Below, one piece after another: positions 16,458-24,949 of a DNA stretch of 42,886 nucleotides; position 1 is the first letter of the stretch; each line of letters opens with the position of its first letter. The notes under the pieces were generated by a model. It saw nothing but the letters and a program-made list of their open reading frames with translations, was not told the DNA's origin and did no database searches. Origin of the DNA: Chryseobacterium shigense. GTDB taxonomy: Bacteria > Bacteroidota > Bacteroidia > Flavobacteriales > Weeksellaceae. A program made the position numbers and the translations under genes. The stretch spans positions 1 to 42,886 of the forward strand of contig NZ_JACHLC010000009.1 of the NCBI RefSeq assembly GCF_014207845.1, read 5' to 3'.

Positions 16458-18524
16458 TTACTTTGTTGTTTTGTAATAATTAACACCGCATTCCAAAAAT
16501 TTCCTGAAATCTTCTTTCGGCATATATCCGGATACCGGAGTATTTATTACTTTTCCGTCTGGTGTTACCAGAACGTAGTGTGGTTGGGAATTGTTGTTAA
16601 AATTCACCTGCTGGAATAAACTCCATCTATCACCAATTGTTTTTACTTTTTTTACCTGTCCGTCCCCAAGATCTATTTTTGTTTTCTGATCTTCAGGAAG
16701 TTCTTCCTTATCATCTACATATAGGGATGCCAATACCACATCATTCTGTAAAATAGGAAGAATGTCCGGCTCGCTCCATACAAATTCCTCCATTTTACGG
16801 CAGTTCTCACAGCCGTAACCGGTAAAGTCGATCAAAATAGGTTTGTTTTCCTTTTTGGCAAGCTCAATAGCTTTAAAGAAATCATGTTCAGGATGCATAC
16901 CCAGAATTCCGTCTTTTTCATCATGGAAATAACTTACATTCAATGGAGGCAGGATTCCGCTTAACAGCTGAAGTTTTGGTCGTTCGGAAGGCATTAATCC
17001 CTGGATCAGGTAGATCACAAAGCCTATTCCTAAAACTCCCAAAATCTTTCTTGTAACGGAAATTTTCGGTTTTTTATCATCATGCGGAAATCTTATTAAC
17101 CCGAAGAGGTAAAGTGCCAGTCCTAATGCAATTACAATCCATATCGCAATGAAGAGTTCTCTTTTTAATAAGAATGTTTTAGACACCAAATCTGCCTTAG
17201 ACAGGAATTTAAGTGCTAAAGCCAGTTCTACAAACCCAAGAACCACTTTTACAGTATTCATCCACCCTCCGGATTTCGGAAGACTTTGTAAAGCCTGCGG
17301 GAATAAAGCCAGCAATCCGAAAACGATAGCCCATGCCAACCCGAATCCAGCCAATGCAAATGTAAGCAGCATTGAAACGTTTGCAGATCCTGTAACAGCA
17401 CTTCCAAGCAAACTTCCCAGGATAGGTCCGGTACATGAAAAAGAAACAATAACCAAGGTTAATGCCATGAAGAAAATACCGATAATTCCACCTGCTTCTT
17501 CCGCTTTTGAAGATTTGTTGGCAATAGAGCTGGGTAATGTGATATCATAATATCCGAAGAAACTTCCTGCGAAGAAGATGAATATGATAAAGAAGGCAAT
17601 ATTAAGCCATACGCTTGTAGAAATTTCATTGAAAATATTCCCGGCAATTCCATCAATTAAATGGAAAGGAAGACTTAATAGCACAAAGATCAGAAGAATG
17701 AAAAATCCATAGATCAATGCATCTCTTTTGCCTTTTGCTTTGTTTTTTGTTCCTTTTGTAAAGAAAGAAACCGTTAGGGGGATCATAGGGAAAACACATG
17801 GTGTCAGTAAGGCGATCAAACCTCCTATGAATCCTAAGAATAAATAAGTCCAGTAGTTTTCACCTACTTTTTCCGTTGCTGTTCCGCAATCCGTTAAAGG
17901 TTTCTGGAAATCAATGGTTGCTATTTTTAACTGTTTAGGATCCAGTTTTGAAGCTTCTGCAACTTTCACTTCTCCTTTTACAGGATCAGCCACAATGGTT
18001 TCTACATCTTTTACTGAGTCTTTTGGGGCTTCGGTTTTTTCTTGTGTTGCTTCTTCAGTAGCTCCTTTTGGTGTTACTTTCTGGTTGAATTCCAGGGTGT
18101 TCGGGGCAAGACAAACTCTGTCGTCACAGGTTTGATAGGTTATTTCAGAGATAACATCTGCGGGCTTCGTAGGATCTTTTAATTTGAATTTCTGTTTAAA
18201 ACCGGCTGAATTGGAATAAAAAACAATTGTCCCTCCAAAAGCCTCCGAAAATTCTTCATGTTTCTTACCCACTTCGGTAAACTTTCCGATCAGCTCAATA
18301 TTTTTCCCCGAAACTTTATATTCAGTAGGAATTCCCGTATCTTCAGGAAGGTCTTTGGAGTAAATATGCCAGCCGCTCTCCATCGTAGCATTTAAAACAG
18401 CTTCATATTGGTTATTTCCCAGATCATTGACCGTAAACTTAAACTTTACAGGATTCTTGATCTGTGCATTAATTCCTGCTGCTAAAAACAGCAATACTAC
18501 TAAAAACCAGTTTCTAAATTTCAT
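16458..18524 (-). CDS. dsbD: Thiol:disulfide interchange protein DsbD
   Basis: A 688-residue protein carrying reducing power from cytoplasmic thioredoxin to the periplasm. It has a signal peptide (1-20), an N-terminal DsbD-alpha domain with C133/C138, a central eight-helix transmembrane domain with the redox cysteines C243 (TPCVFPMIPLT) and C364 (SFSCTGP), and a C-terminal thioredoxin domain with CENC (C572/C575). All six cysteines of the relay are present. The first 11 bases overlap the tilS 3' end, so the pair is co-transcribed. Confidence 0.93.
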   Translation of the reverse strand: MKFRNWFLVVLLFLAAGINAQIKNPVKFKFTVNDLGNNQYEAVLNATMESGWHIYSKDLPEDTGIPTEYKVSGKNIELIGKFTEVGKKHEEFSEAFGGTIVFYSNSAGFKQKFKLKDPTKPADVISEITYQTCDDRVCLAPNTLEFNQKVTPKGATEEATQEKTEAPKDSVKDVETIVADPVKGEVKVAEASKLDPKQLKIATIDFQKPLTDCGTATEKVGENYWTYLFLGFIGGLIALLTPCVFPMIPLTVSFFTKGTKNKAKGKRDALIYGFFILLIFVLLSLPFHLIDGIAGNIFNEISTSVWLNIAFFIIFIFFAGSFFGYYDITLPSSIANKSSKAEEAGGIIGIFFMALTLVIVSFSCTGPILGSLLGSAVTGSANVSMLLTFALAGFGLAWAIVFGLLALFPQALQSLPKSGGWMNTVKVVLGFVELALALKFLSKADLVSKTFLLKRELFIAIWIVIALGLALYLFGLIRFPHDDKKPKISVTRKILGVLGIGFVIYLIQGLMPSERPKLQLLSGILPPLNVSYFHDEKDGILGMHPEHDFFKAIELAKKENKPILIDFTGYGCENCRKMEEFVWSEPDILPILQNDVVLASLYVDDKEELPEDQKTKIDLGDGQVKKVKTIGDRWSLFQQVNFNNNSQPHYVLVTPDGKVINTPVSGYMPKEDFRKFLECGVNYYKTTK

Positions 18525-19839
18525 TTTTTCTTTTCATTAAAATTTTGAGAATACGTTGCGTTTTCTCATCATTTGCATATCGCCTGTCCTGTCTGAAAGG
18601 TATAATTCCGAGTACAGAATTGTTGCTGTCGCACAGGATCCAGATTTTTGGCCTCGCTAAAATAGATAATTTTTCGTCCCTAAAAAACTTGGAAACTTTC
18701 TTTTTCCCTGAAAATCCTGCCGGATAAAACTCGTCACCATCCTGCTGTTTTCTTAATCGCAGTGGGAACTGAAGTTTCGCGGCATCAAAATACCATTCAA
18801 AACTGTTATTGATTCCTTCAATATTTTCAATCGTATTTTCAAGGCTGATGCTCATCTGGTTTTTAGAGAAATCAAAATTCTCAGCCAGAAGAATTTCATG
18901 TACGGTTTCCTGTTTTTTATCTTTATTGATGAAAATTAACTCATCACGGTTGATTATGAGCTGGTAATCTTTTGAAAAAAAAGAACTGCCGTTTTCCGAA
19001 CTGAAGATTTTGGGAATTTCCTCTTCCTGATCGAACCCGTATTTCTTTAAAATTTCAAACTGTACAAAAGCACTTTCCTTGCTCAGTTTGTCTTTTGATA
19101 AGATTTTATGCTCCGGGTTAAATAAAGTAATCTTGTTTTCAATCTCTGCGATCTGTTTTTCTACAAAATCTCTGGTTTGATTTAAATAAGAAGAACTCTT
19201 TTTAAAATTTTCAAGGAAATGCTCGTTTGTTTCTAAGAGGCCGGGAACTATTTCGTTCCTGATTTTATTTCTTAAATAATCATTTTTTTTGTTGGAGAGA
19301 TCTTCCCTGAAATGAATCCCGTTTTCTTCAGCGTATTCGTAAATTTCTTTTTTTGAAAAATGTAAAAGCGGACGCAGTACATTGTTCCTGTCTGCCGGAA
19401 TTCCACTCAGTCCATTGATCCCGGAAGCTTTGGAAAGATTGATGATGAAGGTCTCCAGCTGGTCATTCAGATGATGGGCGGTAACAAGAAATTCAAGGTT
19501 TTCCTGCTCCCGGATTTCTCTGAAAAAACTGTAACGGATTTCCCTTGCCCAAAGCTGGATAGAGTTTTCAGGCTTTTTATCTTTTTCCGAAACCTGGTAA
19601 AGATGAAACGGAACATGATTTTTCTCACAAAAATCCTGAACCGTCTTCTGATCCAGATCGGAATCTTCACCTCTGAGTCTGTAATTGATGTGCGCCACCT
19701 GGTAGGTAAACCCTAAACACTGAAAAAGAGAGGCCAGAACCATTGAATCGGCACCACCACTTACAGCCAGAAGATAGCTGTGATTTTCCGGATTCCTGAC
19801 AAGCTTTTCAAGCTGATTTTTAAAACTGAATTTTTCCAA
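18514..19839 (-). CDS. tilS: tRNA(Ile)-lysidine synthase
   Basis: A 441-residue N-type ATP pyrophosphatase with the PP-loop AVSGGADSM (25-33). It converts C34 of the CAU-anticodon tRNA-Ile to lysidine, essential for AUA decoding. The TilS C-terminal domains are visible, ending with the RLRKQQDGDEFYPAG and KKVSKFFRDEKLS segments and RQDRRYAN. It has an ideal promoter (TTG-N17-TATCTTTG) and reads into dsbD. Confidence 0.93.
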   Translation of the reverse strand: MEKFSFKNQLEKLVRNPENHSYLLAVSGGADSMVLASLFQCLGFTYQVAHINYRLRGEDSDLDQKTVQDFCEKNHVPFHLYQVSEKDKKPENSIQLWAREIRYSFFREIREQENLEFLVTAHHLNDQLETFIINLSKASGINGLSGIPADRNNVLRPLLHFSKKEIYEYAEENGIHFREDLSNKKNDYLRNKIRNEIVPGLLETNEHFLENFKKSSSYLNQTRDFVEKQIAEIENKITLFNPEHKILSKDKLSKESAFVQFEILKKYGFDQEEEIPKIFSSENGSSFFSKDYQLIINRDELIFINKDKKQETVHEILLAENFDFSKNQMSISLENTIENIEGINNSFEWYFDAAKLQFPLRLRKQQDGDEFYPAGFSGKKKVSKFFRDEKLSILARPKIWILCDSNNSVLGIIPFRQDRRYANDEKTQRILKILMKRKNEI

Positions 19840-19865
19840 GAGGTATGCTGAAGATTTCTTTTATG

Positions 19866-19893
19866 CAAAGATAATCCATAAAATTCAATTCAA
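19866..19893 (-). promoter_or_regulatory. tilS promoter
   Basis: On the minus strand, TTG (19891-19893) is separated by 17 bp from TATCTTTG (19866-19873). It is divergent from and partly overlaps the -7 element of the OmpA gene. Confidence 0.65.
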
Positions 19894-19899
19894 TTTTCC

Positions 19900-19907
19900 T
19901 AACTTTG
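19900..19907 (+). promoter_or_regulatory. -7 element of OmpA-lipoprotein gene
   Basis: TAACTTTG matches TAnnTTTG 22 bp before the ATG at 19930. No TTG is seen 17-23 bp upstream. Confidence 0.45.
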
Positions 19908-19929
19908 ATTCGTCTAAAAATGATTACAT

Positions 19930-20763
19930 ATGAAGATTATTAAAATTTTAGGAATTGCTGCAATGGCGTTGGGGCTGACTTCTTGTGTCAGTAAAAAGCA
20001 GTATGATGCATTAAGTTCAAACTATAAGCAATGTATTGAAAATATCGGGGAAAGACAAAGAGAGATCCAGGATTTAAAATCTCAGAACTCTGCATTGTCA
20101 GGTGAAAATAATCTTTTAAAAAGCCAGCACGATGCTTTAAAATCATCTTTGGATGCGTGCCTTGCAAATACAGGAAAAAGCTCTGCTAATATTGATAAAC
20201 TGGTTGGAGAGATCAATGCTTCAAACTCATATATCAAACAGCTGATCTCAAGTAATGCTAAAAATGACAGTTTGAATCTTGCGCTGTCTAACAAGCTTAA
20301 AAGATCTCTTGATAATGTAGCTGACGATGATGTACAGGTGAAAGTATTGAAAGGAGTGGTAATGATCTCACTTTCAGACAAAATGTTATATAAAACAGGT
20401 GATTACAATATATTGCCTGCTGCTCAGGAAGTTTTAGGGAAAGTAGCTAAAGTAATTAATGATTATGATAAATACTCTGTACTGATTGAAGGTAATACAG
20501 ATAATGCTCCTTTAAGCTCTCCTAATCTGCCAAGAGATAACTGGGATCTTTCTGCATTGAGAGGTACGGCTATTGCTAAGGTACTTCAGACTCAATTTGG
20601 AGTGGATCCTGCAAGAATTACCGCAGGAGGACGTTCTGAATACAATCCTAAAGCAACCAACATGAGTGTTTCGGGAAGAGCAGAAAACAGGAGAACGGAA
20701 ATCATCATTATGCCGAAGCTTGATGAATTCATGAAGTTAATGGATATTACTCCTAAGAAATAA
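19930..20763 (+). CDS. OmpA-family lipoprotein
   Basis: A 277-residue lipoprotein. The signal sequence ends in a lipobox at GLTSC, followed by VSKKQYD. Residues about 25-110 form a coiled coil. The C-terminal OmpA domain contains LIEGNTDNAPL, a DLSALRGTAIAKVL helix and AGGRSEYNP...RAENRRTEI, with residues that bind peptidoglycan. It probably links the outer membrane to the wall. It ends at a strong terminator shared with a convergent small ORF. Confidence 0.9.
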   Translation: MKIIKILGIAAMALGLTSCVSKKQYDALSSNYKQCIENIGERQREIQDLKSQNSALSGENNLLKSQHDALKSSLDACLANTGKSSANIDKLVGEINASNSYIKQLISSNAKNDSLNLALSNKLKRSLDNVADDDVQVKVLKGVVMISLSDKMLYKTGDYNILPAAQEVLGKVAKVINDYDKYSVLIEGNTDNAPLSSPNLPRDNWDLSALRGTAIAKVLQTQFGVDPARITAGGRSEYNPKATNMSVSGRAENRRTEIIIMPKLDEFMKLMDITPKK

Positions 20764-20783
20764 CTGAACATACAGATAAAAAT

Positions 20784-20815
20784 AAATCCCGAAGTCATTC
20801 GGGATTTATTTTTTT
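20784..20815. terminator. Bidirectional terminator
   Basis: A perfect 10-bp stem AAATCCCGAA/TTCGGGATTT with a GTCA loop (20784-20807) has T-runs on both strands. It serves the OmpA gene and the convergent 51-codon ORF. Confidence 0.88.
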
Positions 20816-20817
20816 AC

Positions 20818-20973
20818 TCAAATTAATTCTTCTTTTTTCAATAATGAAATAATCCGATGAAAAAATGAGTTGGATATTTCTGCTTTAGTTTTTTTGGACG
20901 AAGAATCCGCCTTGCCTTTCGGCCCTGCGGTCTTCTGATTCTCTGTGTTAATTAGTTTTCCCCCTGCATTCAT
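20818..20973 (-). CDS. Hidden 51-residue basic protein
   Basis: An uninterrupted ATG-to-TGA frame of 51 codons. The protein begins MNAGGKLINTENQKTAGP, continues as a lysine- and serine-rich middle part and ends in a short amphipathic helix (FFHRIISLLKKEELI). It is more GC-rich than the gap around it, has a strong shared terminator 3 bp downstream, and a TACATTTG -7 element about 40 bp upstream (21013-21020). I do not recognise it. It could be a small nucleic-acid- or membrane-associated protein. The coding signs are good but the ORF is short. Confidence 0.5.
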   Translation of the reverse strand: MNAGGKLINTENQKTAGPKGKADSSSKKTKAEISNSFFHRIISLLKKEELI

Positions 20974-21012
20974 TTTCTTTTTTCTTTAGTGTTTTTACCC
21001 CTTGTTCTTATG

Positions 21013-21020
21013 CAAATGTA
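21013..21020 (-). promoter_or_regulatory. -7 element of the 51-residue ORF
   Basis: On the minus strand this reads TACATTTG, matching TAnnTTTG, 40 bp before the ATG. Confidence 0.35.
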
Positions 21021-21132
21021 TAACTATGATTCCGGAAAAAACATCCGTATTTTTACGGTATTTTCTACAGTGTTTTTCCGGGAGTTTTTCCGGAAAATAG
21101 GTATGGATAAATAATTTTTCCTTATATTTAAG

Positions 21133-21140
21133 TACCTTTG
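21133..21140 (+). promoter_or_regulatory. -7 element of O-methyltransferase
   Basis: TACCTTTG matches TAnnTTTG 22 bp before ATG 21162. An in-frame TTG at 21138 lies inside this element and so cannot be the start codon. Confidence 0.5.
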
Positions 21141-21161
21141 AATAACGTAAATAATTGCAGT

Positions 21162-21809
21162 ATGAGCTTTTTTGAAGAAAAAAATCCGGAAATGGACAGG
21201 TATCTGGAAACACATGCTTCCTCGGAACCTGAAATTCTGAAAAAACTGAGAAGAGAGACCTATCAGAAAACCACACAGCCGCATATGATATCAGGATATC
21301 AGCAGGGAAGGCTTTTAACCATTATTTCCCAGATGATACAGCCTGAAAACATACTGGAAATTGGGACTTTTACAGGATATGCCACACTTTGCCTCACAAC
21401 AGGACTGGCTAAAAACGGACGAATTACAACTCTGGATGTGAATGAAGATCTTGCTTACCTGCCGAAAAAATATTTTGAAGAGAGTGAATATGCAGCACAG
21501 ATTGATTTTAAGCTTCAGGATGCTAAAGAATTCTTAAGAGAGACTGATGAAATTTTTGATCTGGTCTTTATAGATGCTGATAAAGAAAATTATGCAGAAT
21601 ATTTCAGACTTATCAAGCCCAGAACAAAATCAGGGTCGGTAGTTATGTTTGATAATGTTTTATGGTACGGAAAAGTGCTGGAAGAAAATCCTAAACAGAA
21701 ATCTACACAGGTTATTAAAGAACTGAATGATTTGATCGCAAAAGACGATGATTTTGAAAATCTTATTTTACCTTTGCGGGATGGAGTAAACTTCCTTCGC
21801 AGGAAGTAA
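21162..21809 (+). CDS. Class I SAM-dependent O-methyltransferase
   Basis: A 215-residue protein of the O-methyltransferase type 3 family. It shows the SAM-binding ILEIGTFTGYATLCL near residue 55 and the acidic LVFIDADKENYAEY segment, then DNVLWYGKV. Bacterial homologues act on catechol-like or other phenolic substrates; the substrate here is unknown. The start is placed at ATG 21162 (MSFFEEKNPEMDRY) because the earlier TTG overlaps the -7 element. The NlpC gene follows after an AT-rich repeat. Confidence 0.88.
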   Translation: MSFFEEKNPEMDRYLETHASSEPEILKKLRRETYQKTTQPHMISGYQQGRLLTIISQMIQPENILEIGTFTGYATLCLTTGLAKNGRITTLDVNEDLAYLPKKYFEESEYAAQIDFKLQDAKEFLRETDEIFDLVFIDADKENYAEYFRLIKPRTKSGSVVMFDNVLWYGKVLEENPKQKSTQVIKELNDLIAKDDDFENLILPLRDGVNFLRRK

Positions 21810-21853
21810 TAAAATATTTAAAGATTAAAAACAGTAAAGATTTTTACAGGCTG

Positions 21854-21893
21854 TAATTTTTTAATCATTAAATTATTCAATCTTTTAATTTTA
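21854..21893. repeat. Intergenic AT-rich repeat (copy 2)
   Basis: 32 of 39 positions are identical to 11582-11620: both begin AATTTTTTAATC and end in a TTTAATTTT-type stretch. It sits just before the NlpC ATG. Confidence 0.6.
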
Positions 21894-21897
21894 ACGA

Positions 21898-22614
21898 ATG
21901 GATAAAGGAATTTGCAATGTTACAGTAGCACCCGTTCGCGCAGAAAATTCTGATAAGGCGGAAATTGTTACGGAAATACTGTTTGGAGAAAGCGCTGATA
22001 TTCTGGAGGTAAATAAAAACTGGACCAGGATAAAAATGCATTATGACGGATATGAAGGATGGATGGATACCAAACAGCTGAAGCCTGTAACAGACGAAGA
22101 ACTGGCTGAAAGAAAAGTTACCGTAGTTACTGAAGATTTTTCCTCAGTACTGATGAATGACGGAAAAATCCTTTTATCCATGGGTTCCGAGGTGGAATTT
22201 CCTGTTGTGGCTTCAAGAAGAAGTCATGATCTTCGTGAAAGTATAGCTTTAACGGCAAAAGAATTCCTTAATGTACCTTATTTATGGGGTGGTAAAAGCT
22301 TTTTTGCTATAGACTGCTCAGGTTTTACGCAGCTTGTTTATAAAATTCATGATATTAAATTACCGAGAGATACTTATCAGCAGGCAGAAGTAGGAGAGCC
22401 TTTGACTTTTGTTGAGGAAAGCCAGCCCGGCGATTTAGCTTTCTTTGAAAATCCTGAAGGCAGAATCATTCACGTAGGAATTATGCTCGACAATCAGAGA
22501 ATCATTCACGCTTCAGGAAAAGTGAGAATAGATACCCTTGATTCTACCGGGATCTTTAACAAAGAAATGAATAAACATACCCATAAACTGAGAGTGATTA
22601 AAAACGTACTTTAG
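21898..22614 (+). CDS. NlpC/P60 peptidoglycan hydrolase with SH3 domain
   Basis: A 238-residue protein: an N-terminal bacterial SH3 domain (about 1-63, ending WMDTKQLKP), a linker, and an NlpC/P60 domain with the active-site Cys in AIDCSGFTQL, the His in IIHVGIML and a third polar residue in IIHASGKV. The enzyme cleaves peptide stems of peptidoglycan. No signal peptide is visible. It ends with TAG, and the same frame continues as a 45-codon membrane-helix ORF. Confidence 0.9.
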   Translation: MDKGICNVTVAPVRAENSDKAEIVTEILFGESADILEVNKNWTRIKMHYDGYEGWMDTKQLKPVTDEELAERKVTVVTEDFSSVLMNDGKILLSMGSEVEFPVVASRRSHDLRESIALTAKEFLNVPYLWGGKSFFAIDCSGFTQLVYKIHDIKLPRDTYQQAEVGEPLTFVEESQPGDLAFFENPEGRIIHVGIMLDNQRIIHASGKVRIDTLDSTGIFNKEMNKHTHKLRVIKNVL

Positions 22615-22752
22615 TTTCACAAATGGGACGGATTTTACTCCCGGTATTCCTTTGATGAAAATGTGAAACCAAAAGTACATCTGTCTACGGTTATTTTATC
22701 AGTTATCGGAACTTTAATCATCGTTTTTGTTTTAGCAGGCTTATTCAAATGA
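22615..22752 (+). CDS. Hidden 45-residue single-helix membrane protein
   Basis: Directly after the NlpC TAG the same frame stays open for 45 codons. It encodes FHKWDGFYSRYSFDENVKPK followed by a strongly hydrophobic helix (about 20 residues of Ile, Val, Leu) and LFK, ending at TGA 22750-22752. That TGA overlaps the cupin ATG (ATGA at 22749-22752), a classic sign of a translated gene. No ATG exists; the only in-frame start is GTG 22663, which would keep just 29 codons. Options are a small gene with a non-standard or mutated start, stop-codon readthrough from NlpC, or a decayed gene. Confidence 0.45.
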   Translation, partial: FHKWDGFYSRYSFDENVKPKVHLSTVILSVIGTLIIVFVLAGLFK

Positions 22753-23093
22753 TACAATCTAAAAATAATTCAGAACATTATACTTGGGGAAACGGTTGTG
22801 ACAGCTGGGTTCTGAACAATTCGCAAAACCTTTCCGTAAAACAGGAAAAAATGCCCGCAGGAACTGCTGAAAAAATGCATTTTCACGCAAGGGCAGAACA
22901 GGTTTTTTATATTCTGAAAGGTGAAGCTGTTTTATATGTTAATAATGAGAAATTTTTAGTGAGAACAGGAGAAAGTATTTCCATCCAGCCGGAGTTGGAA
23001 CATTTTATTTCCAATGAATCTCAGGATGATCTGGAATTCCTTGTTATTTCCAGCCCATCCACCAATAACGACCGAACCGAAATTGAAAAATAA
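22749..23093 (+). CDS. Cupin-domain protein
   Basis: A 114-residue single cupin (RmlC-like) barrel. The metal-binding pattern is visible: HFHARAEQVFYILKG (motif 1, two His and a Glu position) and the later His in QPELEHFISN (motif 2). The substrate is unknown; such proteins bind small sugars or act as dioxygenase-like enzymes. It overlaps the hidden membrane ORF by ATGA and is followed by waaA after 5 bp. Confidence 0.88.
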   Translation: MIQSKNNSEHYTWGNGCDSWVLNNSQNLSVKQEKMPAGTAEKMHFHARAEQVFYILKGEAVLYVNNEKFLVRTGESISIQPELEHFISNESQDDLEFLVISSPSTNNDRTEIEK

Positions 23094-23098
23094 TTAAG

Positions 23099-24331
23099 AT
23101 GGCTTTCCTGTACAACATATTTATTAGTCTCCTCATTTTCGGAATGAAGGTTTTTTCTTTGTTCAATGATAAAACTAAAAAAGGCGTTGAAGGAAGAAAA
23201 CAGTCTTTAAATAAAGTAAAAGCAGCATTTTTACCTTCAGATAAAGTAATCTGGATGCATGCGGCCAGCCTGGGCGAATATGAACAGGGACTTCCTGTTT
23301 TGGAAAAGCTTAAAGAAAATTTTCCGGGCCATAAAATCCTTGTCACTTTCTTTTCTCCTTCAGGCTATGAAAATGTTGTAAAAAAGAAACATATTGCGGA
23401 TGTCATCTGCTATCTTCCTTTTGATAAAAAAAATACTGTAAAAGAATTTATTTCCCGGTTTGATACAGAACTGTTTGTTACGGTTAAATATGATTATTGG
23501 TATCATCTCCTGGCCGGGCTTAAAAATCGGGGGACAAAGATCTATGTGATATCTGCTTTATTTTATGAAAGTCAGGCCTTCTTTACTTCTTATGGAAAAT
23601 GGTTTGTGAAGCAGCTCAAAAAAGATGTAGACTGGTTTTTTCACCAGACCGCTTTTTCTTTTGCATTGGCTAAAAATATTGGCCTGACGAACTCTTCAGT
23701 AACAGGAGACACAAGGTTTGACAGGGTGAAACAGCTTAGGGCAAGAGATAACCATGTTGAGTTCATTGCAGATTTTATAGGAGACCACCAGTCTGTTGTA
23801 TTTGGTAGCTCCTGGCAGGCTGAGGAAAAAATTGCCGCTACAGTTTTCAGAATGAATGCTGATTTGAAATTAATTATTGCTCCTCATGATTTGAAAAGAG
23901 TGGAGCATTTGAAAAATATTTTTCCGGAAGCATTATTATACAGCGAAATACAAAATCCGAAGCTTCCCGTTTCTGAATATCAGATTTTAATCATTGACAG
24001 CATTGGTTTACTGTCAAAACTTTATTCCTATGCAGATGTGGCTGTGGTAGGCGGAGGTTTTCATGATGCAGGGCTGCATAATATTCTGGAAGCGGCAACA
24101 TTCGGCACTCCCGTGATTTTTGGAGATCATTATAAAAAGAATCCTGAGGCGGACGATCTTATTACAGCCGGTGGAGGAAAAGCTTTTTCAGAAGAATATG
24201 CAGCAGCAGATTTTGTATTGTTTCTTCTTAATAATGAAGAAGAGCTGCAGGAAATGTCCGGCAATGCCAGAAAATTCGTAAAAGAAAAGCCGGATGCCAC
24301 GAATCTTATTCTGCAGAAAATTTTATCTTAA
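23099..24331 (+). CDS. waaA: 3-deoxy-D-manno-octulosonic acid (Kdo) transferase
   Basis: A 410-residue GT30 enzyme that adds Kdo to lipid IVA in LPS synthesis at the inner membrane. It has one N-terminal membrane anchor (about 1-20), the WMHAASLGEYEQG segment with the catalytic glutamate, FGSSWQAEE, and the C-terminal VVGGGFHDAGLHNILEAA motif typical of KdtA. Length is normal. It is the last gene of the NlpC-cupin-waaA run and converges with the next cluster, overlapping its last gene by 9 bases. Confidence 0.95.
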   Translation: MAFLYNIFISLLIFGMKVFSLFNDKTKKGVEGRKQSLNKVKAAFLPSDKVIWMHAASLGEYEQGLPVLEKLKENFPGHKILVTFFSPSGYENVVKKKHIADVICYLPFDKKNTVKEFISRFDTELFVTVKYDYWYHLLAGLKNRGTKIYVISALFYESQAFFTSYGKWFVKQLKKDVDWFFHQTAFSFALAKNIGLTNSSVTGDTRFDRVKQLRARDNHVEFIADFIGDHQSVVFGSSWQAEEKIAATVFRMNADLKLIIAPHDLKRVEHLKNIFPEALLYSEIQNPKLPVSEYQILIIDSIGLLSKLYSYADVAVVGGGFHDAGLHNILEAATFGTPVIFGDHYKKNPEADDLITAGGGKAFSEEYAAADFVLFLLNNEEELQEMSGNARKFVKEKPDATNLILQKILS

Positions 24332-24949
24332 AAATCCTTGACTTTTGGTGTCTTTCATGATCTGTTCTATATGTTCTGGAATATAATCAGATTCAAGCCA
24401 GCTCATATCCAGGCCATTGTTGATGCAGAGTTTTTGCAGGTAATGATTTTCAGAGATTTTATTCCGGGTTTCTTTCAGAAGCTCATCAATTTCCATCCAG
24501 TAATCTTCATCCAGCTTTTTGGTTAGTACCAGCGCTTTGAATACTTTATTAATGATATAGATATAAAGCTTGTAAACATTATCAAATCTTTGTCTGCTGA
24601 GGTCGCTGTTATGATCCAGAATTCTGTTTACCAGCAAAAGATTCAGTGAAACTTCCCCAAATTTATCAGTGGTTATTTTGATGTGTTCGGTTATCTCTGC
24701 ACTCAGCTTTCGGATAATGGTCAGGAAATATTTGGCGTTTCCTACATATTTTGAAGCCAGGAGAACCTGTTCAGCAACGTTTTCTTCCATTGCATTTCTT
24801 TTATCATCGGTAGTTTCCTGATCGATCAGTTCGAAATACAGTTTTTTAGACAAAAGTTTATCCTTTTTCAGCAGTCTGAAAATAAGACGGTCTTTTTCTA
24901 TGCTGGAAAAAGCACTTAACGCAGCTTTAAACTCTTTTGAATATTCCAT
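24323..24949 (-). CDS. Uncharacterised conserved helical protein
   Basis: A 208-residue, mostly helical acidic protein (MEYSKEFKAALSAFSSIEKD...) with no signal peptide, membrane helix or motif I recognise. A 3-codon longer TTG frame (24952) exists, but ATG 24949 overlaps the stop of the upstream glycosyltransferase (TGATG), so this start is chosen. Co-transcription with a GT2 glycosyltransferase and an acyltransferase suggests a role in the same surface-glycan task, for example as an accessory protein. No function is claimed. Confidence 0.6.
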   Translation of the reverse strand: MEYSKEFKAALSAFSSIEKDRLIFRLLKKDKLLSKKLYFELIDQETTDDKRNAMEENVAEQVLLASKYVGNAKYFLTIIRKLSAEITEHIKITTDKFGEVSLNLLLVNRILDHNSDLSRQRFDNVYKLYIYIINKVFKALVLTKKLDEDYWMEIDELLKETRNKISENHYLQKLCINNGLDMSWLESDYIPEHIEQIMKDTKSQGFLR

